Source of the DNA: Brachycybe producta | Lineage: Eukaryota; Arthropoda; Diplopoda; Playtdesmida; Andrognathidae | DNA: 64,000 bases | Direction of reading: 5' to 3' | Assembly (NCBI GenBank): GCA_036925085.1 | Contig: JAUPFP010000001.1 | Span: forward strand, 811,001 to 875,000 | Part shown: positions 54,301 to 64,000 of the stretch, piece by piece | Layout of the letters: the number at the start of each line of letters is the position of its first letter | How positions within the stretch are numbered: position 1 is the first letter of the stretch | Translations under genes and position numbers: made by a program | Notes under the pieces: model-generated | Seen by the model: only the letters and a program-made list of their open reading frames with translations | Databases searched by the model: none | What the model was told of the DNA's origin: nothing

Positions 54301-57300
54301 TTGCGTTTTAGCATTTTTTTACAATGAAACATAAAAAAGAATTAACTAAAATTTAAATTTAATAATCTAATTTAATAATTAAAAATATATCTTCGTATTT
54401 GACACTTGAACTTCAAATTTAAACTTTCTAAACAGGATTTCAACATAGTTAAGCAAGCATTTATTTTAAATTAACTCCAACATAAAATAAAATATCAAAA
54501 ATAAGCTCCAAAACCAACAAAAACTAGAAGAATTTAAATGAAAATTCTAAAAACAAAAGTTAAGTGGTGCAAAGTGGATTTATTGTCTAATTCTTCGAAC
54601 ATTCTAAAATATCTTAACTTTAAAAATACTTAAAACACAAACATAAATATGCAAACAAATTACCTTCATCTCCATGAGCTAATGCTACAGCAAAAGAAGA
54701 AAATAAAAAAAAGCTTTAAAAAGTGCGATTAAACTATATTGCATTTTTCGCGATTTTATTACATAACATAAGCATTAACTTCATTTAGGAAGAAATTGAA
54801 AATTCATTAGAAACTAAAACTGAAGAAGGTTTATTTTTTGAAGATCGTCAACATACTTTTAACTACGAGCTCTTGTAATGCGGCTAATCTTTTAGAACTC
54901 TGGTTATTCTACAGTTTCCGGAACTAGAACGGTAACTGAGAATCACTAACAGTAATTCCTCGTTGATAATATCTTTCATCAGCTTAAAGTTCGGTCATTT
55001 TCAAACTGATCGCATAAAAAGCTTATTTTAAAAAATATCAACATTAAAATACCCTGAAGTGATTGAGCTACTCTTCTAGTTTCTAAAACACTTTCTTGTT
55101 TCTCTTTATTTTACTTCTGAAAGACAGAATAAGTAAAGTTCGAGGGATGTTTACACTTTAAAACGACGTTTAAGGAAACTTTGAATTTCTTCTTAAAGTA
55201 GCTTCTATTGCAATGAAACAAGCAGTGGTGTTAATTTTTTTTAAAAAAAAATCTTTAATGTGCACTTCATTAAAAAATGTAAAATAGCAAAGTTTGAAAT
55301 GTTTTTAAAACATCTGTAAATTTCAGAAAATGTCGAAACAATAAACGAACTTACTTGCAATAATTGCCTTCTGTTTGGAAATGATTTCGTCGCTAAGGTT
55401 TCGCTGACGGTCATACTGCATCAACATCATGTCCTTACGACGGATTTCGTGGTCCTTTATCAATGTTGACGCGTGCATTTCCATTTCTTAAATCATTACT
55501 ACAGTTAAGGCTATTTACAACCAATTATAAAATATAAACAATGCTATAATTCTCTATATTTCTCCCCTTTTTAAGAAAGAAATTCAAAGCTAGAGCAAAC
55601 TAGGTTGAAAGATATTTCAGCTAGAAATATCTTTCAAAATAAACTTTTCATGGCAGTTAAGGAAATTATTGTTATTTCAATTCAAATTGGTCAAAACTTC
55701 TGCAATATTGAATTTGCTATTTTCAACTTTTTTTACAGTAGGTTGATTACTATTAAAAAAAAGTTGAAAATAAACTTTTTATAACAGATTGTAAATTTCA
55801 ATTTTCACTTCACGTCAAAATAACTTCATTTTTAATAATTAAAAGCTACCAAAAAGTTTATTTTGAAAGATATTAAAATACTTTTACATGATTTATATAC
55901 TCTTCTAGCTACTTTTATTAATTAACCTTCGCTTTTTAAAGATTCTTTTTAAAATAATTCAGTTCGTGTTGAAAAAAAACAAAGAACCGCGAAAAAGATA
56001 CTTTCAATTTCTAGCTCGTGTACTTTGCATAATAAGTTTAAAAGTTCCTGTTGTTCCGTATTGCTTATTCGAAAAGGCAACTCCTGTTTAAAATACGATC
56101 AACTTTACGTAAAGTTCCATTAAAATAATAATTAAAAACACAAGAAAAAAAAAACCCATTTACTTCTTCAGCTTTAACAGCTCGTAACTGACAATCTTGA
56201 AACTGTCTCTCGATTTCTTGCCTCATTTCCCAGTATCTCTGTTGTTCATCTTGAATAAATACTAACTCGTCCCATGCACGACGAACGGGACTTGGTTCTG
56301 CATCATCTATTGCAAAAAAATTACATTTTCATTGCATTAAATATTGAAATGCGACAAATGTAACATATAAGTAAATTTCAAATATTTTCTATAATTTAAA
56401 CCAATTCTTTTTTACTTTTCTAGTTCCTTTTCTAAACTGAAAACTAACTTTACTACGAATAAAGATGTAAAAATGTGACCTAATGTGTTTACCTACATGC
56501 CCTTTCGTACGTTTTGCCGTACGTTCCGCCGCCATTTTTAATTTCTTAATCTCCCATCTAAAATATAAAAGTAAAGATGAAAACAACAGTACTTTTTATC
56601 TTAAATCGCAGACAATGTTTCGTGCGATAAAATGCGCAAAATTATACGGAATTGTCTAAATGATACTTACTGCTTCACAATCATGCTTTGTCTTTCGAAG
56701 TCTATACTTAATGCTAATACATGGGTGTCAATCTCCATTAGATGTTGCCTACACATTTCAAAGTAAAACTTTAAAATTTGTGATCGAAAAATTAGCCATT
56801 TTTGTTAAAATTAAAATTCTTGTTGAAATTATAATTTTTTTTTAATAATTTAAAATTAATTTTAAGAATTTTCTGAGATTATCTAAAATTAAATAACATA
56901 AATAAAAGTATGTACCGAAGCTCCATCTGTTCGTTAAACGTCTTCATCAGTTTTTCTTTGAGCGTTTTCATTTGTTCGGAACTTCCTTTTCTATTTTCTG
57001 ATTTATTTTTCACTTTAACATAAAAAAATATTTATAAAAAATACAATTTAAAAAAAACAACACCTTAATTCACCTTTTTGCTCGTCAGATTCGTCGACCG
57101 AAGTTGACGAATTAATTTTGGCACGTAAACGGTGAATCTCTCTTCGTAGCTCATCGATTATCGTCTGATATTGAGCCACGTGATACGAAACGTCCATCAC
57201 ATTTGGATGAATCTGAAATTTTTAATCAGAGTTTTTTTGGCACTCGTCATTTTTACAGATCCGATAAAGTACGAATCTCTCGAATGCTTTCGTATATATT

Positions 57301-60191
57301 TTTATTTCTTCCAAACCTTATTGCGAATATTTTTTGCTCTGTCGGCGTAGACCAGAGTGTTGCGAGATTCGTCGAAATGAGCAGCAGCCGGACTAATATG
57401 AGCAATCATTACCGTACGACAGTTTCCACTCAAAGCATCCTTCAATAAACGTGTCAGTTTACTGTCTCGATAGTTCACGTACTTCGAACCTTTGTCGGCT
57501 TTCCAACATAATACAAAAATAAGAAATTCCATAATTATTTATCTTCGAAAAAGTATACATTAAAAAATTAAAAGTGTGTTAGTTAAAACAACAGAAAATT
57601 TACAACAATTTAAGGAGCACCTAAAGCATTGATACAATTTCCCAAAGCTAAAAGAGATCGATTGATGTGAGCTCCTTCGACCAATCGTTTTCCACGGTTC
57701 TAAAAAGTAGAATAAACCGTCAATTGATTAAATTTTGCTCGTAAAATGAAAAATGGGGCCAATTTAGTTACTTTTGTATTGGAAGCTCTTTCGGAACCGG
57801 CCAAATCGATCATATAAAGTTTTCCGGCTCGTACTTGATCGGATGCACTTCCAACACGATTCTGTTTCACGTAAACTTCCAATAAAGCGTGAGACCGAGA
57901 CGATGTCTGATTGGCTGCCGTCGATTCCATCGTACGAGCTCGATTGCCCTTTGTTAACAACTTGATCACCTTAAAAATTATAATAAAAATCTCAAATATA
58001 CCAACAATTTAAAATATTAAATATTTAAACAAAATTTCAAGGCTAATGTTAGCGCCATCACAGTGAGAAAAAGTGACATTTAAAGTGGGGAAAGTCGTGA
58101 ATTTTGTTTTAGAAACAAAAAAATTAAGAAAGTATTTTTTTTAATAATATTTTTCATAACAAACGTTTTTAACGGTTGTGTCTTTTTAATGATTATTTTG
58201 ACAATGCAGTTCGATTTTGCTTTTGGACTAAATGGTCCCTCTGCCACGGGCCTTCTAGGCTGCTTGCAGAATAATTATTCAAATTCAAACAACAAAATTG
58301 AATTTTCAATTTTAGTAAAAAAAAACCACTTAAAATTCTTTCAAGTATTTTTTTTTAAACATAAAATAAAAATTCGCTAATTATTCCAGTTACTTTTCTA
58401 GTTTTTAAAAAACACTTTAGAATGATAAACTAGAAAAATGAAAGAATTAGTTAAAAGTATTTTCATGATAATATTTTTCATAATAAACTTCTTAAAACAG
58501 TTTGCAAAATTGAATTTTTAAAGTTAGTAGACAAAAAGAGATATTATTCTTAGAAGTAAAACGTTTATTTTGAAAGATATCATTAGGAAAATATTTACAA
58601 TTATTTCTTTCACTCGTCTAGTTTTTTCATAGTTTTTTTTTTACAAAATTGCTTAAAAATAAGTAATTTTTGTTAAATAAATAAAGCATTTATCATAAAC
58701 TACACTCAAAAAGTCACGACTCTCCTAGCGCTAGCCTCGACCAGGTGCTTTACTATTGGAAGCCTACTTCATGTGTCGAATTGGTAGAAACTTTTGTAAG
58801 TCCGACCACTTGGACTTGTTTCGTGTCCTCTCGTAATTCTAAAAATCCTGACGAAGGATTTAGAAGATCTCTGATCATTTCGTTGTAGATCTCGAGATAC
58901 GACATCGTCACTCGAAAGTCCAAGTCGTTCGAAGTGTCATCCACACGACGGAAAAGATCGTTTAGAGCACGGACCATGATACCAGGTTCCTTATCCGTTC
59001 CTACCATTGTGTACGTTTTTCCGGCACCTGAAAAAAATTAAAAGTGATTTCAAAATAACCCCAATCTATCAACTTGGTTACCAAAAACACTTTTTTTATG
59101 GGAATTTCAAATTTTAAATGTTTGCTTTTCACTTTAAGTTGGACCATTCATTTCAGTTATTACATTTTGAGCTATAATGGAAACAGGGATTTAGACATTT
59201 TCAAACTGCCCTAAAAAGTTTATTTTTAAAGATGGTCAATCATGAAAAAGGTTGAAAGGTTGTTTATTATGAAAGAAATTATTAATTTTAAAGTACGAAA
59301 CGTATTATTTTTTCCAAACCTGTGGCTCCATATGCAAATACGGTCGCATTGAACCCATTCATAACCATATCCACTAAAGGTTCCGTCGTTATTTCGTAAA
59401 CACGTCCCTTGAATTTTTTTAAAAAAAATATATATAAAACATATTTAATTTTGAACTTTTATTGCTGTACTGCAGATATTTCTATGTACTATAAAAATAA
59501 AAATATATAAACTTAGAAGTTTGTGATGTCAGAGGTGGTTGATTTGTCTCTGAAAAGTTTATTTTGAAAGATATCAACATGAAAATACCTGTATACAAAG
59601 CAATATTACTCTCCAAGTTTATAAAACACATTCGGTTACTCTTCTAGTTTCTAAAAATACATTCAGTTTCTCTTTAGTTTTGCTCTTCAGGAATTGCTGA
59701 ATACTCCAAAGTCTGAATATAAGTTGTTCATAAAACATCTTCAGAAATAACAGAATATTTTTAAAAACTAGAAGAGTAAATAAATTACTTAAAAGAGTAT
59801 CTTAGTGTGAATATCTTTCAAAATAAAACGTTTTATTTAGGACGTTTACGAGCTCGTAAAAATGACCAAGTTTTAAGATTTCGAATTTTTCTTCCAACTT
59901 GAAATTAAAAATAAAAACGGCCAATTTGAAATTATTGTAAAAGTTCATCAACATGAAAACTTTATTAAGTAAGTCAGCTACCCTTTCTAGTTTCTAAATC
60001 ACTTTCAATTTTTTCATTATTGTTTGTTTTTCCGAAACTTGAGAGCTTTTCCAATAAAAAGATCGAAAAAGAAAATCACCTGATTGGAATCGCCATCGAA
60101 AGCGACATCGTAGACGTATTGACGTTCTTGACGTCTTTTTTGCCGTGACATTATTCCACTTTCGTCGAGAGGATCGACCAAAACAACCATC
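51364..60191 (-). CDS. KIF19: Kinesin-8 family KIF19, 21 exons, N-terminal exon(s) not found
   Basis: Plus-end-directed, microtubule-depolymerising kinesin at cilium tips that limits cilium length. Exons in coding order: 60080-60191, 59320-59407, 58768-59027, 57772-57969, 57621-57699, 57317-57498, 57074-57212, 56916-56997, 56671-56748, 56493-56557, 56164-56306, 56002-56083, 55355-55486, 54664-54684, 54164-54276, 53896-53993, 53758-53832, 53431-53646, 52180-52264, 51892-52060, 51364-51542, about 865 residues with all phases consistent. The motor domain shows the P-loop [11 protein letters not shown], switch I NQTSSRSH, switch II DLAGSE and [16 protein letters not shown]. The family mark is [21 protein letters not shown] coiled region follows ([31 protein letters not shown]). 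The last four exons form a poorly conserved Ser/Thr-rich tail. About 40 residues with the first motor strand must lie in a 5' exon beyond 60191 or outside the window. Confidence 0.93.
51610..51865. repeat. Degenerate GACAGGCGCCTGA repeats, last KIF19 intron
   Basis: GGACAGGCGCCTGACCGATT, CAGACAGGCGCCTGAC, AGGTGCCTAATG, GACAGACGCCTGATAGACC and GCAGGCGCCTTATAGA follow one another at 25-50 bp. It is less AT-rich than its surroundings. Confidence 0.7.
52087..52152. repeat. Family E short foldback, KIF19 intron 19
   Basis: CACTTCAACTTGAACCCTCT is mirrored by GATTCAAGTTAAAGTAAAGT, followed by TTCC. Confidence 0.55.
52620..53165. repeat. Cluster of three family A copies, KIF19 intron 18
   Basis: Full copies at about 52690-52865 and 52895-53035 and a short one at 53070-53150. 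Each has GTTTTAGAAACTAGA-type left and TAGTTTC(T/G)AAAACAC-type right ends. The inverted outer module (CTTCGGTTATTCTGTAG) precedes the first. Confidence 0.75.
54870..55175. repeat. Family A, full-length with both outer modules, KIF19 intron 13
   Basis: Left outer AGAACTCTGGTTATTCTACA, left arm GGAACTAGAACGGTAACTGA, right arm TTGAGCTACTCTTCTAGTTT, right outer GAAAGACAGAATAAGTAAAG followed by CACTTTAAAACGACG. About 305 bp; the best guide to the whole element. Confidence 0.7.
55595..55915. repeat. Family A-related foldbacks, KIF19 intron 12
   Basis: TATCTTTCAAAATAAACTTT (about 55628) and AAAGTTTATTTTGAAAGATA (about 55854) flank a second pair, GTTGAAAATAAACTTTTTAT. Ends are eroded. Confidence 0.6.
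58193..58290 (+). repeat. Family C copy, KIF19 intron 3
   Basis: TTTTGACAATGCAGTTCG, GGTCCCTCTGCCACGGGCC, then GGCTGCTTGCAGAATAATTA. Confidence 0.75.
58380..58640. repeat. Family A foldback element, KIF19 intron 3
   Basis: TTTTCATGATAATATTTTTC plus AATAAACTTCTTA on the left and CGTTTATTTTGAAAGATATC on the right. It is preceded by a separate right end (TTTTCTAGTTTTTAAAAAAC) at about 58392. Confidence 0.6.
59560..60005. repeat. Two family A copies, KIF19 intron 1
   Basis: A right half at 59560-59660 (GTTTATTTTGAAAGATATCA, CTTCTAGTTTCTAAAAATAC) and a fuller copy at 59755-60005 (AAACTAGAAGAGTAAATAAA ... CCTTTCTAGTTTCTAAATCA). Confidence 0.7.
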
Positions 60192-60584
60192 TGAGATAAA
60201 GGAGGAAGAAAATTGTATCAATGTCAAGTTCGAAGCAAAACAACACCACATCTTGATCGATAAACCAAAAAAAACAACTCACGAAAACATTTCCATTTGG
60301 GAATAAATACTTCAAAATAAACTATCTTATTGACTAAAAATATTGTCAGAAAATGATGGCAAATTGCCACCCGATGGCCATTCTTCAAAATGGTCTTTTG
60401 TTGACCACAAAATGAAAAAAAAAAAAAACTAAAGACATAATAAGTCAAAGTAAAAAAAACTGACAATTTCAAACTTAATTAGTAATTAAATTTGAAATTG
60501 TCAATCATTTTATTCATAACTTCAAAAGTTATTATTATAAAATATTTAAAAGTTTTTTTCTTATAATTTTGTTTAATAAAAATG

Positions 60585-60850
60585 ACATTATTATTATTAT
60601 TAGGCCCATAGGTCTCTTTATTGGCATAAAATGAGTTTTAAATGTATTTTTTATGATTATTAATATAATTATGATAATTAATATTACAATTACAAAAAAT
60701 ATTCTGCAAGCAGCCGGTTGGCCCATGGCAGAGGGCTCTTAAGATCCAGGTGCTGCAATATGCATTGTCAATATACAATAACTACAAAGAATAACCTGCA
60801 TTGCAATGTGCATTGTGCAGTCATAGAAATTTAAACCCACAATTCATTAT
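60585..60850 (-). repeat. Family C copy with (TTA)n end
   Basis: Read on the minus strand: CACAATGCACATTGCAATGC, CTGGATCTTAAGAGCC, CTCTGCCATGGGCCAACC, GGCTGCTTGCAGAATATTTT, then AGAGACCTATGGGCCTAATA continuing as a (TAA)n tail. The simple tail is typical of the 3' end of a SINE or a non-LTR retrotransposon. Confidence 0.7.
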
Positions 60851-61074
60851 AATATAATAATTATGATAATTATAGTCATTCTTTATAGAGACCTACGTTA
60901 CATTTTGTAACAAAAACATTGAGACCTAGCACAGTCCAGTTCATTAAGCCCCTGTGTATGTCCTTTTACTCTTCTAGTTTCTAACAAGACACTGGATAAT
61001 TTCGTCTTAAAACTGTTTCCTAAAATGAAGTTTAACAAATTACAAATTTGTTAAAAAAAATACTAGAATACTAA

Positions 61075-61270
61075 AATGAACATGACTGATATTTTCAAGT
61101 TGATTATCTTTCAAAATAAACTTTTATATCTATTCGAAAAGGAACAAAATAAAAAAACAATATCTCATTATTTTTGAACAGCCGTGCGGATAGTTTATTT
61201 TAAAAGATGTCATCAACTTATCATGTTTATAGCTGTATGGCATTTCTTTACTTTTCTAGTTTAAAAGAAA
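61075..61270. repeat. Family A foldback element
   Basis: TTGATTATCTTTCAAAATAA plus ACTTTTATA on the left; AGTTTATTTTAAAAGATGTC and CTTTTCTAGTTTAAAAGAAA on the right. Confidence 0.65.
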
Positions 61271-62243
61271 CTTTGGAATTTATTTAAAACTTGGCTCTAT
61301 AAATGTGGAAATCGTGATTTTTTCCTGTAAAAAATGCAATCTTTGTGTTACCAATTGGATTGTTTCCGGTGCCCTAACTTCAGTGTAATGCTATGTTTAA
61401 AAAAAACGTGCAAAAGAACCGTTAATTCAAAAATTCGATAAGTAAAATTCGTGCATAAAAATGCATGGAATCTAACTTCTGAATAATTTATAGATGTTGA
61501 TTTTTATCATATTTCTAATAAATGATCTTCTTAATATCCGGTTCAATAATTGTGAATATTTAAAAACACAACAATTGATCTTCTTGTTAAGGTTTACTGG
61601 TTTGTTCCTGGTAATTTCGTATAAACTTAACCATTTGTCCAAACTACAAGTATTTATGTTCTTTGATAATTCATTGAACATATTTTGGAAGAGGTTGGAC
61701 AATTGCCTATATTAATGCACGCAAACATCAACTTTTCATCGCATAATAAAGTTTTAAAAGTTGACAATTGACGAAAACGACATTACGACAGTCACATTTC
61801 ATTAGTGACAATTCTAAATAAAATCATTTTTGGACATTTGAATACTAAACAAAGTATCTTTTAAAGTTAATTAGTTAAAATACTTCTAAACTTGTGTTAA
61901 ATGCAAGTGCCAAACATTTATATCACTTCGAGTTGTTCGAAAGTGCAATTTGGAAGCCATTTTGTTACCTACAAGAATATAATACAACAGATGTAAAGAC
62001 TCAACTTTTAGAAACAACTTCTAAAAATTTAAAACCAAGTAAAAGAAACGAAATAAATTCCACAATGACATATTTAAAAATAAACATTTTACAGCAGTTT
62101 GAAAACGTCAAATAATTCATTTTTCAAGTTATATGAAATTGGCAGCCATTTTGTGACCTAGAAAGAGTAAAATGTATTACAATATTTGTAAACTTTCTGC
62201 TTTTTAGAAGCAACTTTCAAATATTATTTAAAACTAGAATAGT

Positions 62244-62317
62244 AAAAATGAACATTTAGCATTTTCTAACTACTGTAAAAAAAAACAGTAGTTAGAAAAT
62301 GCTAAATGTTCATTTTT
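62244..62317. repeat. Perfect hairpin, 33-bp arms, 8-nt loop
   Basis: AAAAATGAACATTTAGCATT (then TTCTAACTACTGT) is followed after an A-only loop by ACAGTAGTTAGAAAATGCTA (then AATGTTCATTTTT). No mismatches seen. It is preceded by AAACTAGAATAGT, a family A-like end. Confidence 0.9.
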
Positions 62318-63224
62318 TTCTGCTTGAAGCTTTCTACTGCTACAAATCTAGGCTAGAATGATCAAAATTAGATAAAAAGCTGTTAATTAGCTGTACTGTA
62401 TTTTAGCAGTGACCTAAAAATTATATTCAAACTGCTATAAATACAACTACCAACTGTATCAAAGCTACCAATTAGCAGTCACTTGAAATTATTATTGTTA
62501 AATACGCCATTAAGTAGAAGCTAATTGCCAAAGTTACAAGTGACAATTACAATGTACAACATGTTTCATGAATGTTCACACTTAAAGAGTTAAAAATGAA
62601 ACATTTCACAATTGTCAGCAGGAATTACAATACGATTACAACTTTTAGGCGTAACAAGGTCCTCCAATTATTAATGGTCTAAAAAAGTCCAAAATCTTAG
62701 TCAAGCAAATAACATATTTTTATTTACTAATTTATTTGTAATTATTTTTTTAGATAATTTTATGAAATTTTGACAGAATTATATGGAAAATTGTCAACAC
62801 AAGAAGTTTCGAAATTCCACCGCGCCTAGAAGCCTATTGACTGTGTAACATTTAACAACTTAGGTGCTTTTCAAACATCCTGTAAGCGGGCTTTTCGATC
62901 CGCCCAAATCCACACACAATTTTCATATTTACATACAAACAATTTGGGTCATGCATTTATTCATCTACACTGAATACGATCCAGATTTCCGAAATCGATT
63001 TTCTCGTGTTATCAGTGACCGTTTAATTGTGATGACCGATTACCGTGCTCGATAAGCAAATTGTTTGTTTAAAAACCTCGAACCTAAAAAGGCACACAAT
63101 ACACCTACCTGACAAAAACCCCAAAACAAAAGGCTTTCTTTGCACGAAAATACGAAACCCAACCCCAATATTGGTTCATTAAATAACTAAAGTTGACATT
63201 TTAGAAGCAACTTTTGAAAAGGAA

Positions 63225-63440
63225 AAATTCAAAACTAGAATAGTTAACTGTTAATTATGGAACAAATATTTTCAGGATTGATATCTTTCAAAATAAACAT
63301 TTTATTGAAGTTTCATTAAGACATAACAATGACCTTTCTTAAATCAACATCACGAGAACTTTCATAAAAAGTTAATTTTTTAAAGATAATATCATGAAAA
63401 TCTTTCCACGGAAATGGATTTACTATTCTAGTTTGTATCT
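63225..63440. repeat. Family A foldback element
   Basis: AAAACTAGAATAGTTAACTG, GATATCTTTCAAAATAAACA, then TTTAAAGATAATATCATGAA and TACTATTCTAGTTTGTATCT. Confidence 0.65.
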
Positions 63441-63577
63441 AAAGCTACTGTATAAGTTACTTTACGGAGTAAACTTCATACACAGTTACTTTGTAGCACA
63501 GTAATTCTAAATAGTAAACTTTGAGTATCTTTCAAAGTAAACATTTTAATGTAATTTGAAAAATACAAAACGTGGAG

Positions 63578-63650
63578 GTTCACTTGGATCTTAAGGTCCC
63601 TCTGCCATAGGCCAACCAGTTGCTTGCAGAGTATTTTTTGTAATAGTAAT
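63578..63650 (+). repeat. Family C copy, short
   Basis: CACTTGGATCTTAAGGTCCC, TCTGCCATAGGCCAACC, TTGCTTGCAGAGTATTTTTT. Confidence 0.7.
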
Positions 63651-63754
63651 TTTAATTACACGAGAACTTCAATAAAAGGCTCATTTTTAACTAATAACAT
63701 CTTTTTAGATAAGATTTAAAAGATAATAAACGTTCCCTTCTAGTGTTTTTGAAT

Positions 63755-63915
63755 TTGAAAAATTACTCTGCAAGCAGCCATAAAGGCCTATGGCAGAGGG
63801 ACAAGAGTCCAAGTGCAGCATAGAAAATGCATTGTCAAAACCAGAAAATATAAAACCCCATTGATAATAAACCCAACAACAATTTCAATATTTTTTAATG
63901 CTGCAAATATATGCA
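63755..63915 (-). repeat. Family C copy, near-identical to 17240-17432
   Basis: The plus strand reads TTACTCTGCAAGCAGCCATA, AAGGCCTATGGCAGAGGGAC, AAGTGCAGCATAGAAAATGC and ATTGTCAAAACCAGAAAATA, the reverse complement of the 17-kb copy almost base for base. Confidence 0.75.
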
Positions 63916-64000
63916 AGTTTCTCGTAATTTCGCTCCTGAAAGACAGAATACCCAGAGTTCGAGGAACGTTTTCACTTTAAAACCAGCTTAGTTTTAAAAA

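Larger units (their letters stand above)
60192..64000. other. KIF19 5' intron or upstream region, repeats only
   Basis: 3.8 kb in which I find no exon for the missing KIF19 N-terminus or any other gene. It holds three family C copies, family A copies at 61075-61270 and 63225-63440, an outer family A module at 63930-64000, and a perfect 33-bp-arm hairpin at 62244-62317. Confidence 0.5.

Overview
This window is nuclear DNA from an AT-rich, intron-rich animal. It has GT-AG introns, long A/T homopolymers, no bacterial operon structure, and eight protein genes whose relatives are animal proteins. AP5Z1 and the ciliary kinesin KIF19 are, to my knowledge, missing from several ecdysozoan lineages. 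That favours a slowly evolving invertebrate with motile cilia, but I cannot name the species. Genes are dense (about one per 8 kb). Most introns are 50-150 bp, and the long introns are filled with small foldback (MITE-like) elements.

Layout. (1) 430-7179, minus: SUZ12, 15 exons, complete at 652 aa. (2) 9370-22507, minus: RBBP6, 14 exons, complete at 1726 aa, with one 4.7-kb intron. (3) 25680-26906, plus: an intronless 408-aa ORF with an eIF4G-like eIF4E-binding segment joined to a sequence I do not recognise. (4) 28392-33380, plus: AP5Z1, 17 exons found, first exon not found. (5) 33763-38781, minus: GGA adaptor, 13 exons, complete at 656 aa, convergent with AP5Z1. (6) 39429-42621, plus: diacylglycerol kinase epsilon, 8 exons, complete at 539 aa, divergent from GGA, with a 20-bp minisatellite in intron 1 and a GC-AG intron 2. 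(7) 45327-48376, minus: SLC25A10, 9 exons, complete at 288 aa. (8) 51364-60191, minus: KIF19, 21 exons, N-terminal exon(s) not found. Splice sites were placed by eye. Reading-frame phase was checked across every junction, and all agree except one in AP5Z1.

Repeats. At least seven small-element families recur. The commonest (family A) has more than twenty copies: an inverted repeat ending in TTCTAGTTTCTAAAACAC with a core of ATATCTTTCAAAATAAACTTTT. Others are GC-box palindromes (family B), a retroelement-like family with core CCCTCTGCCATAGGCC (family C), GAGGCTAG palindromes (D), CACTTGAACTT palindromes (E), pogo-like elements with TA target duplications, and a hAT-like element with an 8-bp duplication. 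Tandem arrays include an 11-copy, about 159-bp satellite at 49400-51150 and the DGKE intron minisatellite.

Functionally the genes are a mixed neighbourhood: Polycomb silencing (SUZ12), mRNA 3' processing and ubiquitination (RBBP6), endosome/TGN sorting (AP5Z1, GGA), lipid signalling (DGKE), mitochondrial transport (SLC25A10) and cilium length control (KIF19). The eIF4E-binding-like ORF is the most likely undescribed coding element.
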